Below are positions 1-6,562 of a DNA stretch of 11,487 bases, piece by piece. This stretch comes from Actinomycetes bacterium (GTDB taxonomy: Bacteria > Actinomycetota > Acidimicrobiia > Spongiisociales > UBA5794). The stretch lies in NCBI GenBank assembly GCA_024640745.1, contig JAHEEL010000058.1, positions 1 through 11,487 on the forward strand. Reading direction: 5' to 3'. Position 1 is the stretch's first letter; each line of letters begins with the position of its first letter. Position numbers and translations under genes: made by a program. Below the pieces are notes generated by a model, which searched no databases, was not told the origin of the DNA, and saw only the letters and a list, made by a program, of their open reading frames with translations.

Positions 1-45
1 TCGACCGCCGGTCGCGTTGAAATGGTCGAGTCGTGCGCGGGCCAT
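1..45 (-). CDS. Start of an unidentified gene, cut by the left edge
   Basis: Only the first 15 codons are inside the window, reading MARARLDHFNATGGR with no stop. I do not recognise the product from so few residues. The start is supported by a TANNNT -10 box (TACGCT, 53-58) exactly 7 nt before the ATG. This is the same layout as the other promoter-proximal genes here, so a leaderless mRNA is expected. It lies downstream of ftsK on the same strand, with 113 bases between the ftsK stop and this ATG, so it probably has its own transcript. In actinomycetes the genes after ftsK vary, so position does not identify it. Confidence 0.5.
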   Translation of the reverse strand, partial: MARARLDHFNATGGR

Positions 46-52
46 CGGGTTC

Positions 53-58
53 AGCGTA
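53..58 (-). promoter_or_regulatory. -10 box of the left-edge gene (leaderless type)
   Basis: TACGCT on the minus strand fits TANNNT and ends 7 nt before the ATG at 45. No recognisable TTGACA-like -35 box stands 16-19 nt upstream, and there is no ribosome-binding site. Transcription probably starts at or next to the ATG. Confidence 0.5.
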
Positions 59-85
59 CGCGAGGAATCGGAGTCGTGCACCGGT

Positions 86-95
86 CGTGATCACG
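86..95. promoter_or_regulatory. 10-bp perfect palindrome, possible operator
   Basis: CGTGATCACG is a perfect 10-bp palindrome. It lies about 28 bp upstream of the -10 box of the left-edge gene, near where its -35 region ends. Palindromes of this length also occur by chance in GC-rich DNA, so this is only a candidate protein-binding site. Confidence 0.2.
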
Positions 96-140
96 TCACG
101 GGAGAGCGCCGCGGATCGGTCGCGAGTACGGCGTTCGGCG

Positions 141-155
141 GCCGGCGCAGCCGAC
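141..155 (-). terminator. Short GC hairpin just after ftsK
   Basis: Six-base arms (GCCGGC and GCCGAC, one G-T wobble in the minus-strand RNA) flank a 3-nt loop four bases beyond the ftsK stop. No T-tract follows. It could be a weak terminator or a 3'-end stabilising hairpin. Confidence 0.25.
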
Positions 156-158
156 CCG

Positions 159-2402
159 CTAGCCGATGAGCGCTCCGAGCTCCTCTTCGGTGACCAGCAC
201 GGATCGGGCCTTGGATCCTTCGGATGGTCCGACGATGCCTCGGTTCTCGAGGATGTCCATGACCCGCCCGGCGCGGGCAAACCCGATGCGCAACTTGCGC
301 TGAAGCATCGACGTCGACCCCAGCTGGCTGCGCACGACGAGCTCGATCGCTTGGCGAATGATCACCGGATCTTCCCCTTCGAACTCCTCGTCGGCCTCTG
401 CGGTGTTCTCTGCGACTTCGAACACCTCGGCATCCCGGTACTTGGCGTTCTGCTGCTCCCGCACGAAGTCGACAACACGGTGGATCTCTGCCTCCGAAAC
501 CCACGCGCCCTGGATCCGCTCGGGCTTGGGCTCTCTCGCGGTCACCACGAGCATGTCTCCAAGGCCGACCAGCTTCTCGGCCCCGCCCTGGTCGATGATC
601 ACCCGCGAGTCGGTCTGCGATGCAACCGAGAAAGCGAGCCGCGATGGGACATTCGCCTTGATGACCCCGGTGATCACGTTGACCGACGGTCGCTGCGTCG
701 CAAGGACCAGATGGATTCCAACCGCGCGCGCCATTTGCGCGATCCGCACGATCGAATCCTCGACCACACGTCCAGCCACCATCATCAGATCGTTCAGCTC
801 GTCGACGACGATCACGATGAACGGGAAGCGATCGAACATGTCCTCCTCGAGCCCGCCAGCGTCGTACTTCTCACGGTATGACTCGATGTCGCGTACGCCG
901 GCGTCGGCCAGCAAGTCGTAGCGCCGGTCCATCTCGGCGACCGCCCACTGGAGGGCGTCGGCGGCCCTCTTGGGGTTCGTGATGACGCGAGTCAAGAGAT
1001 GCGGCACGTCGTTGTACTGCCCGAGCTCGACCCGTTTCGGATCGACGAGGATCATCCTCACCTCGTCCGGCCGAGACCGCATGAGCATCGATGTGAGGAG
1101 CGCGTTGATACAGGACGACTTGCCCGCCCCGGTTGCACCCGCGATCAGCACGTGCGGCAGCTCGGTGAGGCGCAGCAGCCGTGCCCGTCCACTCACGTCC
1201 TTTCCGAGGGCAACGAGCATCGGATCGGCATCGGCGCCGGCATCGGCGCTCGCCAGGATGTCGCCGAGCGTCACCACCTGGCGATGCCGGTTCGGGACCT
1301 CGATCCCGATCGCGCTCTTACCCGGTATCGGAGCCAGGATCCGAACATCCGGGGACGCAAGGGCATAGGCGATGTCGTGGGAGAGGTTCGTGACGCGCGA
1401 CACCTTCACGCCGGGGGCGAGCTCGATCTCATACCTCGTAACCGTTGGGCCGGGGACGATGCGAGTGAGCCTGGCGTCCACGCCGTGCTGGCTCAGGGCG
1501 TCCTGGAGCTCTGCCGCCGTCTGTTCCAGGCCGCCCCGGTTGGGTCCTTCGGCGGTCGACGAGTCGAGCAGGTCGAGCGGCGGTAGCTCGTAGCCGTCGA
1601 CGGAGACGCTCCTCGGCGCCATGCGCTTCGGTTTCGGGTTCTTCGGTGCTTTCTTCGATGCTTTCGGACCGGCCGGTGGTGCCGTGGGTGCCGGCGCCTC
1701 GGCGGGCTCGTGGATCTCGGGCGGACCGCTGACGTGGATGATCGGCTGCGGCGCGTCGTCGGGTTCAAAGCCGATCAGTGACCGGAAGCTCCTGCCAAAC
1801 CCTCCAAGGGTGGCGGCCAAGTCGCGAACCGTCGCTCGAGTGAGGACGAGCGTACCGATGCCGACGGCGGCGATCAGCACCAGGAATGCTCCCCAGAATC
1901 CAATCGTGCGACGCATCGGGAATGCCGCCAGGGCGCCGACGGCGCCGCCGCTCTCTTTGACCTGATCCACGTTTCCTGCGAGCGCCATCGACCCGGTCAT
2001 GAGGTGGAAGAGCGCGAGGGACGCCAGGAAGACGGCGGCGACCCCGGCAACGAGCCGGCCGCGGTCCTCGGCGAAGAAGACGCCGATGAATGAGAGGCCG
2101 ATCGCCACGAGGACCACCGGAACGGCAAACGCCCACACGCCGAAGAGGAAGCGCAGCACGCCCGAGACGTTTGCGCCGATCGGACCGGACAGCCCGAAGA
2201 AGGAAAGGGCGACGAGCGCGGCCAGCACAAGGAGAACAACACCCCACACGTCGTCACTCTGACGTTCGAGTCGTTCCTGAACCCACTCCCGGCCCGTCCT
2301 CAGCGTGCGGACGATCCTGGCCCAAATGGGGACCCGCTTCTCTTTTCCCGGGGTCGCTTTGCTCCGCCCCGAAGCCCCGCGGCGCTTCGACCGCGATGCC
2401 AT
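159..2402 (-). CDS. ftsK: DNA translocase FtsK/SpoIIIE
   Basis: Septum-anchored ATPase that pumps double-stranded DNA during chromosome segregation and division. Counting from the ATG at 2402 the protein has 747 residues, close to SpoIIIE length. Four membrane segments lie at roughly residues 50-72, 80-110, 117-135 and 166-188. A Pro/Ala/Lys-rich linker spans about 215-265. The motor holds Walker A GATGAGKS (422-429), Walker B IVIVVDELND (529-538) and the LATQRPS motif (567-573). A C-terminal winged-helix gamma domain covers about 680-747 and includes a QRKLRIGFARAGR stretch typical of KOPS-reading domains. The start was chosen because TATCGT sits exactly 7 nt before this ATG; an in-frame GTG at 2423 would put that box inside the coding region. 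The gene lies at the downstream end of the dap-rnj block and is transcribed divergently from the GUN4-like gene. Confidence 0.96.
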   Translation of the reverse strand: MASRSKRRGASGRSKATPGKEKRVPIWARIVRTLRTGREWVQERLERQSDDVWGVVLLVLAALVALSFFGLSGPIGANVSGVLRFLFGVWAFAVPVVLVAIGLSFIGVFFAEDRGRLVAGVAAVFLASLALFHLMTGSMALAGNVDQVKESGGAVGALAAFPMRRTIGFWGAFLVLIAAVGIGTLVLTRATVRDLAATLGGFGRSFRSLIGFEPDDAPQPIIHVSGPPEIHEPAEAPAPTAPPAGPKASKKAPKNPKPKRMAPRSVSVDGYELPPLDLLDSSTAEGPNRGGLEQTAAELQDALSQHGVDARLTRIVPGPTVTRYEIELAPGVKVSRVTNLSHDIAYALASPDVRILAPIPGKSAIGIEVPNRHRQVVTLGDILASADAGADADPMLVALGKDVSGRARLLRLTELPHVLIAGATGAGKSSCINALLTSMLMRSRPDEVRMILVDPKRVELGQYNDVPHLLTRVITNPKRAADALQWAVAEMDRRYDLLADAGVRDIESYREKYDAGGLEEDMFDRFPFIVIVVDELNDLMMVAGRVVEDSIVRIAQMARAVGIHLVLATQRPSVNVITGVIKANVPSRLAFSVASQTDSRVIIDQGGAEKLVGLGDMLVVTAREPKPERIQGAWVSEAEIHRVVDFVREQQNAKYRDAEVFEVAENTAEADEEFEGEDPVIIRQAIELVVRSQLGSTSMLQRKLRIGFARAGRVMDILENRGIVGPSEGSKARSVLVTEEELGALIG

Positions 2403-2409
2403 CGCAAGA

Positions 2410-2415
2410 ACGATA
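2410..2415 (-). promoter_or_regulatory. -10 box of ftsK (leaderless type)
   Basis: TATCGT on the minus strand fits TANNNT and is followed after 7 nt by the ATG at 2402. A weak -35-like TTCCCC lies 17 nt upstream. There is no Shine-Dalgarno sequence. The box argues for the ATG rather than the upstream GTG as the true start. Confidence 0.6.
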
Positions 2416-2471
2416 CCGCACACGGCGGCTCAGGGGAACCACCCTCAGCGCGATCGCCCGCGCGAAGAGTT

Positions 2472-2481
2472 ACATCGATGT
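2472..2481. promoter_or_regulatory. 10-bp palindrome in the ftsK/GUN4-like divergent region
   Basis: ACATCGATGT is a perfect palindrome about 57 bp upstream of the ftsK -10 box and 88 bp upstream of the GUN4-like -10 box. It is AT-richer than its surroundings, as operators often are in GC-rich genomes. It is a candidate site only; no regulator gene lies next to it. Confidence 0.25.
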
Positions 2482-2501
2482 GATTCTTCCCGTGCCCGCT
2501 T

Positions 2502-2526
2502 CATGGGTGACGACCGGCTTCCCATG
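2502..2526. repeat. Inverted repeat CATGGG-N13-CCCATG
   Basis: Six-base arms at 2502-2507 and 2521-2526 mirror each other across 13 bases. An overlapping GTGAC/GTCAC pair sits in the same stretch. It is in the 179-bp non-coding gap between ftsK and the GUN4-like gene and could be a protein-binding site. It may also be chance. Confidence 0.2.
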
Positions 2527-2568
2527 GTCACGCAGGAACGATCCGGCGACTCGCGTCGGCCGGTCCCC

Positions 2569-2574
2569 TATCCT
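2569..2574 (+). promoter_or_regulatory. -10 box of the GUN4-like gene (leaderless type)
   Basis: TATCCT fits TANNNT and is followed by 7 nt and then the ATG at 2582. A partial -35 match, GCGACT (three of six to TTGACA), lies 17 nt upstream. No ribosome-binding site is present. Confidence 0.6.
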
Positions 2575-2581
2575 CTCTGGC

Positions 2582-3046
2582 ATGAGCGATCCGATCTCAC
2601 CACTGCGGGCTCTGCTCGCAGCGGGCGAATGGAAAGCGGCCGATCTCGAGACGCGGCGCCTGCTGATAGCCGGGGCCGACACGGGCGGCTACGTCGGGCT
2701 CGACGCCGACGAGGCGGCACGCGTGGAGTGTGATCTCCTGCGCTCGATCGACGCGGCGTGGGCCGACGCTTCAGGTGGCCGCTTCGGGTTCGCCGCGCAG
2801 GCGCACGCCCTCTCCGACGCCCGCAGCGCCGAATTGCCCCCCGCCGACACGTGGAGAGCGTTCGGCCGATCCGTAGGATGGGTCGACGGTCGGGAATGGA
2901 TCGAGGAGGACGGACTGGTTTACGACATCGCTGCCCCACCGGGCCATCTCCCGTGGCTCCCGGGTAGTGGCACCGTCGTGAACACCGGCCGAGTGTACGA
3001 GGGCTTCTTCCAGTTCTACGCCCGCTTCGCCGCCTGTTCCGACTGA
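2582..3046 (+). CDS. Stand-alone GUN4-like domain protein
   Basis: A 154-residue soluble protein that I read as a single GUN4-type domain. GUN4 of cyanobacteria and plastids binds porphyrins and stimulates magnesium chelatase. The supporting pattern, in order, is: a helical start with W17, A20-D21 and T24 (EWKAADLET); the core segment DLLRSIDAAW (51-60) then SGGRFGFAAQ (64-73), matching the GUN4 pattern DL..ID..W...S.G.FGFS.Q; then FGRSVGW (94-100) and a GHLPWLPG stretch (121-128). No signal peptide or membrane segment is visible, and the N-terminal helical bundle of cyanobacterial GUN4 is absent. The start is set by a TANNNT box 7 nt upstream. It is divergent from ftsK and ends 14 bp from the rnj stop. 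No chlorophyll gene is in the window, so its ligand is unknown; regulation of haem or another tetrapyrrole, or simple ligand sensing, is inference. Confidence 0.72.
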   Translation: MSDPISPLRALLAAGEWKAADLETRRLLIAGADTGGYVGLDADEAARVECDLLRSIDAAWADASGGRFGFAAQAHALSDARSAELPPADTWRAFGRSVGWVDGREWIEEDGLVYDIAAPPGHLPWLPGSGTVVNTGRVYEGFFQFYARFAACSD

Positions 3047-3060
3047 TCCCGAGCCGCCGG

Positions 3061-4689
3061 TCAGACTTCGATTACGACCGGGAACACGACCGGACGTCGC
3101 TTTATGTGCGACTGCACGGCCTTCCTCGCCGAGTTGCGAACGCGGCGCCGTAGCGCATCAGGGTCGATCGGTCGATCGAGGGTCTCGATCCCCTGTTCCA
3201 CCCGGACCTGAACCGCGTTGTGCAACTCCTCGGAATCGCCGGTGACGCCGTGGCTGTCGACGTCGGGGCCGAACACGATGTCGCCCTTACGCGCGTCGAC
3301 GCCAACGGTGACCAGGATCACCCCGTCGTCGGCGAGGTGCCGGCGATCACGCAGAACCCCCTCGTCTTCACCGACCTCGAGGCCATCGACGTAGACGTAC
3401 CCGGCCGAGACGGCGCCGACGTCGACTTGCAGCGCGCCGTCTTCCAGAACGACCACATCGCCGTCCTCACAGACGACGACCTCCGGCACACCCACGGAGC
3501 GAGCGATCTCGGCGTTCGCCAGGAGGTGCCGGTGCTCGCCGTGCACGGGCACGACCGCTTCGGGCTTCACCACGTTGTAGAGCACCTTGAGCTCCTCGGC
3601 GGCCGCGTGCCCCGATACGTGAACGTGCGTGTTGCGGCCGTGATGGACCTGCACCCCGACCCGCGAGAGGTTGTTGATCACGCGAGAGACTCGCTTCTCG
3701 TTGCCGGGGATCGGCGTTGCCGAGATGATCACCGTGTCGGTGGGATCGAGGGTGATCGAGCGATGCTCTCCCGCGGCCATCAGCGAAAGGGCGGCAAACG
3801 GCTCTCCCTGGCTGCCGGTGGAGATGACGGCCGTCTGATCGGGTGGGAGCTCGAGCAACTCGGCGAGGTCGACGAGGCTGTCTTCCGGGATCTTCAAGAC
3901 GTCGATCCCCCCCGCAAGCTCGCTGATCCGAAGCATGGACCGACCGAGGAACGCGAACTTGCGCCCGTCGGCCACCGCTGCGTCGATGGCCTGCTGTACG
4001 CGGTGGAGGTGACTCGCGAAACAGGCGATCAGGACCCGTCCGTCTGCCTCGTGGACCAGTTCCGCGATGCGCACCCCAACACTCTTCTCGGAATCGACAA
4101 CACCGGGAACTTCGGCGTTCGTCGAGTCGGCCAGGAGGAGGCGCACACCGCGACGTCCGAATCCGGCGAAACTCTGCAGGTCGGTCGTCCGCCCGTCGAT
4201 CGGTGTCGGGTCGAGCTTGAAATCGCCGGTGTGGACGATCACCCCTTCCGGAGTCTCGAAGGCGATGCCGGTGGCGTCGGGCACCGAATGCGTCACCGGG
4301 ATGAAGGCGAACCGGAATCGGTCGTGCTCCACCCAGGTCCCCGTCTCCACGACCCGGAAGTCGGCTTCGACCCCCAGCTCGGCAACTCGTGATCGGGCGA
4401 GCTCGATCGTCAAAGCAGTTCCGTACACGGGGACATCAGCCGAGCGAAGGAGGTAGCCCAACGAACCGATGTGGTCTTCGTGGCCGTGGGTCAGCGCCAC
4501 GAAGGACAGCGCGCCGTCGCGATCGACGACCGACGAGAAGTCGGGGAGCACGAGGTCAACGCCCAGCATGTCCTCTTCGGGAAACATGAGGCCGGCGTCG
4601 ATCATCGCGATTCGTCCGTCGATCTCAATGGTCGCGCAGTTCCGTCCGATTTCTCCGAGGCCGCCGTGGAAGGCGACGCGAACGCTCAT
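3061..4689 (-). CDS. rnj: Ribonuclease J
   Basis: Metallo-beta-lactamase/beta-CASP ribonuclease with 5'-to-3' exonuclease and endonuclease activity, acting in mRNA decay and rRNA processing. From the ATG at 4689 it has 542 residues, near the family norm of about 550. The zinc-binding HGHEDH motif is at 68-73, H134 follows in THSVPDA, and D156 lies in HTGDFK. The beta-CASP part includes STGSQGEP (290-297) and HVSGHA (357-362), with PVHGE at 381-385; a C-terminal domain ends in a basic KAVQSHIKRRP stretch. The frame is open further upstream to 4785, but homology begins at MSVRVAFHGGLGEIGRN, and this ATG overlaps the dapA stop as ATGA, so translation is probably coupled to dapA. Only 14 bp separate its stop from that of the convergent GUN4-like gene. 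Confidence 0.96.
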   Translation of the reverse strand: MSVRVAFHGGLGEIGRNCATIEIDGRIAMIDAGLMFPEEDMLGVDLVLPDFSSVVDRDGALSFVALTHGHEDHIGSLGYLLRSADVPVYGTALTIELARSRVAELGVEADFRVVETGTWVEHDRFRFAFIPVTHSVPDATGIAFETPEGVIVHTGDFKLDPTPIDGRTTDLQSFAGFGRRGVRLLLADSTNAEVPGVVDSEKSVGVRIAELVHEADGRVLIACFASHLHRVQQAIDAAVADGRKFAFLGRSMLRISELAGGIDVLKIPEDSLVDLAELLELPPDQTAVISTGSQGEPFAALSLMAAGEHRSITLDPTDTVIISATPIPGNEKRVSRVINNLSRVGVQVHHGRNTHVHVSGHAAAEELKVLYNVVKPEAVVPVHGEHRHLLANAEIARSVGVPEVVVCEDGDVVVLEDGALQVDVGAVSAGYVYVDGLEVGEDEGVLRDRRHLADDGVILVTVGVDARKGDIVFGPDVDSHGVTGDSEELHNAVQVRVEQGIETLDRPIDPDALRRRVRNSARKAVQSHIKRRPVVFPVVIEV

Positions 4690-5582
4690 GCGCCGCTCAA
4701 CGCCTGGAGTGCGCGCTCGAGCGCTGCTCTCGTATCGTCGGATGCGGGGATGAGCGGCAACCTCGGGTCGCCGACCGGATCCCACGCGAGGTCGAGACCG
4801 GCTTTGAGCGGCATCGGATTCGGCTCGAGGAAGAGCGCGTCGACCAGTGGACCGAGCACGCCGTTGAGGCGGTCCGCCTCATCATCGTCACCACGCACGG
4901 CCGCGTCCACCATGGCCTTGACGGTGTCGCCCGCCAGGTGCGCCGCCACCGACACCACGCCCACACCACCGATGCGAACGATCTCACGCGTCATCGCATC
5001 CGATCCCGAATACACCGCAAAGCCATTGGGGAGGGCGTCGATCTCGCGCCGCGTGTAGTCGAGGTCATCGACGGCGTCCTTCACCGCAACGATGTGGGGA
5101 TGCTCGGCGAGGCGCACGAGCGTGTCGATCTCGATGATCCGGCAGGTGCGGCCCGGAATGTTGTAGAGGAGGACACGCACGTCGGTTGCGTCCGCGATCG
5201 CCGTGAAGTGACGAACAAGGCCCTCTTGTGGTGGCTTCGAATAGTACGGCGTGACCGCCATGACGCCGTCGACGCCCGATTCGGCGGCTCGCTGAGCGAG
5301 GTCGACCGATTCACGCGTGTCGTACGTGCCGACACCTGCCACCACCGACATACGATCGCCGGCCGCGTCCACCGCCGCCTTGTAGAGGGCAACCTTCTCC
5401 ACTTTGGAGAGGGTCGGAGACTCGCCGGTCGTACCGCCGACGACAATGCCATCCGAGCCGTGGTCGGCAAGGTGCCGGGTCAACCTCCAGAACGTTCCGT
5501 AGTCGATCGATCCGTCGTCACCGAACGGTGTGATGACGGCCGTGAGGACCTGGCCAAATGGTGCTTCGGGTCTGCTCTCCAT
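4686..5582 (-). CDS. dapA: 4-hydroxy-tetrahydrodipicolinate synthase
   Basis: Cytoplasmic TIM-barrel aldolase that condenses pyruvate with aspartate semialdehyde, the first committed step to diaminopimelate and lysine. It has 298 residues, a full-length family member. Visible active-site residues are T51-T52 in GGTTGES, Y114 in TPYYSKPPQEG, the NIPGRT loop with R145 for the substrate carboxylate, and the Schiff-base lysine K168 in VAVKDAV. All expected catalytic residues are present. The frame stays open far upstream, but the start at 5582 is fixed by homology and by TACCGT exactly 7 nt before the ATG. It is the first gene of a dapA-rnj unit, with a 4-nt ATGA overlap. Its promoter overlaps that of the divergent thioredoxin-TPR gene. 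Confidence 0.97.
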   Translation of the reverse strand: MESRPEAPFGQVLTAVITPFGDDGSIDYGTFWRLTRHLADHGSDGIVVGGTTGESPTLSKVEKVALYKAAVDAAGDRMSVVAGVGTYDTRESVDLAQRAAESGVDGVMAVTPYYSKPPQEGLVRHFTAIADATDVRVLLYNIPGRTCRIIEIDTLVRLAEHPHIVAVKDAVDDLDYTRREIDALPNGFAVYSGSDAMTREIVRIGGVGVVSVAAHLAGDTVKAMVDAAVRGDDDEADRLNGVLGPLVDALFLEPNPMPLKAGLDLAWDPVGDPRLPLIPASDDTRAALERALQALSGA

Positions 5583-5589
5583 AGCCCCG

Positions 5590-5595
5590 ACGGTA
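5590..5595 (-). promoter_or_regulatory. -10 box of dapA (leaderless type)
   Basis: TACCGT on the minus strand lies 7 nt before the dapA ATG. The position where its -35 box should be (about 5613-5618) coincides with the -10 box of the divergent thioredoxin-TPR gene. No ribosome-binding site is present. Confidence 0.6.
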
Positions 5596-5611
5596 GCAGG
5601 AGACCCCCCGG

Positions 5612-5617
5612 TATTCT
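5612..5617 (+). promoter_or_regulatory. -10 box of the thioredoxin-TPR gene (leaderless type)
   Basis: TATTCT is followed by 7 nt and the ATG at 5625. The expected -35 position (about 5589-5594) falls on the dapA -10 box. No Shine-Dalgarno sequence is visible. Confidence 0.65.
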
Positions 5618-5624
5618 TGGCTCT

Positions 5625-6470
5625 ATGACCACTCCCAGCGATTTCGTGAAGGACGTCGACACCGCGAACTTCCCTCAGGAGGTCCTGCAACGGAGCCGCG
5701 AGGTGCCCGTCGTTGTCGACTTCTGGGCCGAGTGGTGCCAGCCGTGCCGAATCCTCGGCCCGGTCCTCGAGCAGGTGGCAGCCGACGCGAGCGGCGCCTT
5801 CGACTTGGTCAAGGTCGACGTCGATGCCAACCAGGAACTCGCGATGCAGTACGGAGTCCAGGGGATTCCGATGGTCGTGGCGTTTCGAGACGGTGCGGTC
5901 GTCGACTCGTTCACCGGCGTGCAGCCGGAGGCGGCGGTGCGGGCATGGATCGAAGGCATCCTGCCAACCCAACTCGACCTCATGGTCGACCAGGCACGCA
6001 CGGCTCAGCTCTCCGACGACGGTGCCACCGCCGAGCACATCCTGCGCCAGGTGCTCGACCAGAAACCCGACCACTCCGAGGCGGGGACGAGCCTCGCGTC
6101 GCTCCTCATCGATCGCGGTGAGACGGACGAAGCGCTCATCGTCCTTGGCAAGCTGGCCCCCGACGCCGAGGTCGATCGACTGCAGTCGGCCGCGCGTCTG
6201 AAGGCCTCGAGCGGTCACGACCTTGCCGATCTCGAGCAACGGCTCGCCGCCGAACCGGGTAACGAGGAAGTGCGGATCGAACTCGCGAAGGCGCTGGCGG
6301 CCCGCGCAGAATACGAACCGGCGTTGGACCGCCTGCTCTCCGTGGTGCGCGACAAGGGACCGCGCAAGGAGGAGGCACGAACGGCGATGATCGACATCTT
6401 CGGCGTCCTCGGCGACGATCACCCCCTCACCGCCACCTACCGCAGACAACTCGCCAGCGCGTTGTTCTAG
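5625..6470 (+). CDS. Thioredoxin-TPR protein, CnoX/YbbN-like chaperedoxin
   Basis: A 281-residue cytoplasmic protein with an N-terminal thioredoxin fold (about 1-112) and a C-terminal helical TPR-like region (about 115-281). The redox motif is WCQPC (37-41), and the cis-proline is P82 in GIPMVVAF. E. coli CnoX (YbbN) has the same architecture and hands substrates to GroEL; its motif lacks one cysteine, whereas this protein keeps both, as many other bacterial homologues do. It could therefore act as both a reductase and a holdase. The Gln in place of the usual Gly in WCGPC is a modest departure. No signal peptide is seen. It is transcribed divergently from dapA from a 42-bp gap and converges on dapB, so it interrupts the dapB-dapA block on the opposite strand. 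Assignment to the family is firm; the precise partner is inference. Confidence 0.88.
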   Translation: MTTPSDFVKDVDTANFPQEVLQRSREVPVVVDFWAEWCQPCRILGPVLEQVAADASGAFDLVKVDVDANQELAMQYGVQGIPMVVAFRDGAVVDSFTGVQPEAAVRAWIEGILPTQLDLMVDQARTAQLSDDGATAEHILRQVLDQKPDHSEAGTSLASLLIDRGETDEALIVLGKLAPDAEVDRLQSAARLKASSGHDLADLEQRLAAEPGNEEVRIELAKALAARAEYEPALDRLLSVVRDKGPRKEEARTAMIDIFGVLGDDHPLTATYRRQLASALF

Positions 6471-6541
6471 CGAAGACCCCAGACACGAGACACGAGACCG
6501 CCTGGCGTCGGTTGTCTCTGGTCTAGCGTCTCACGTCTGGC
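6471..6541. repeat. Inverted array of 7-bp repeats (4 + 4), possible bidirectional terminator
   Basis: Directly after the thioredoxin-TPR stop codon stand four 7-bp units ending in AGAC (6471-6498): CGAAGAC, CCCAGAC, ACGAGAC, ACGAGAC. After a 15-bp centre come four 7-bp units starting with GTCT (6514-6541): GTCTCTG, GTCTAGC, GTCTCAC, GTCTGGC. Part of the array can fold as 21-nt arms, 6479-6499 with 6520-6540, interrupted by two small internal loops. It fills most of the 92-bp gap between two convergent genes, so a bidirectional terminator is plausible, although no T-tract follows. The regular 7-bp phasing is more than a terminator needs and suggests a dispersed intergenic repeat or an array of protein-binding sites. 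Confidence 0.6.
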
Positions 6542-6551
6542 GCCTCGCGCC
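6539..6551. repeat. Short perfect hairpin next to the heptad array
   Basis: GGCGC-CTC-GCGCC forms a 5-bp stem with a 3-nt loop. It abuts the right arm of the heptad array and lies 11 bp beyond the dapB stop. It may add to transcription termination for dapB. Confidence 0.35.
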
Positions 6552-6562
6552 GACCGTCCCGA

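Noticed and set aside
33..881. Plus-strand open frame of 282 codons at the left end
   Set aside because: It is antisense to ftsK, has the low-complexity Arg/Asp/His-rich composition of a GC-rich shadow frame, and shows no recognisable domain or promoter.
2403..2423. Upstream GTG start for ftsK
   Set aside because: It would place the -10 box TATCGT inside the coding region and add seven residues (MCGIVLA) that look unlike the charged N-termini of FtsK; the ATG at 2402 fits the promoter spacing.
2090..2581. Upstream extension of the GUN4-like frame into ftsK
   Set aside because: The extension is antisense to ftsK and Arg/Pro-rich. The ATG at 2582 has a -10 box at 7 nt and the GUN4 pattern begins right after it.
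3220..4392. Plus-strand open frame of 390 codons opposite RNase J
   Set aside because: The rnj frame has all catalytic motifs over its whole length. The antisense frame is a by-product of codon bias and has no start signal.
4690..4785. N-terminal extension of RNase J by 32 residues
   Set aside because: The extension overlaps the dapA coding end and does not resemble the family; homology starts at the ATG that overlaps the dapA stop.
5583..6449. Upstream extension of the dapA frame
   Set aside because: It is antisense to the thioredoxin-TPR gene and unlike DapA; the real start at 5582 has the expected promoter spacing.
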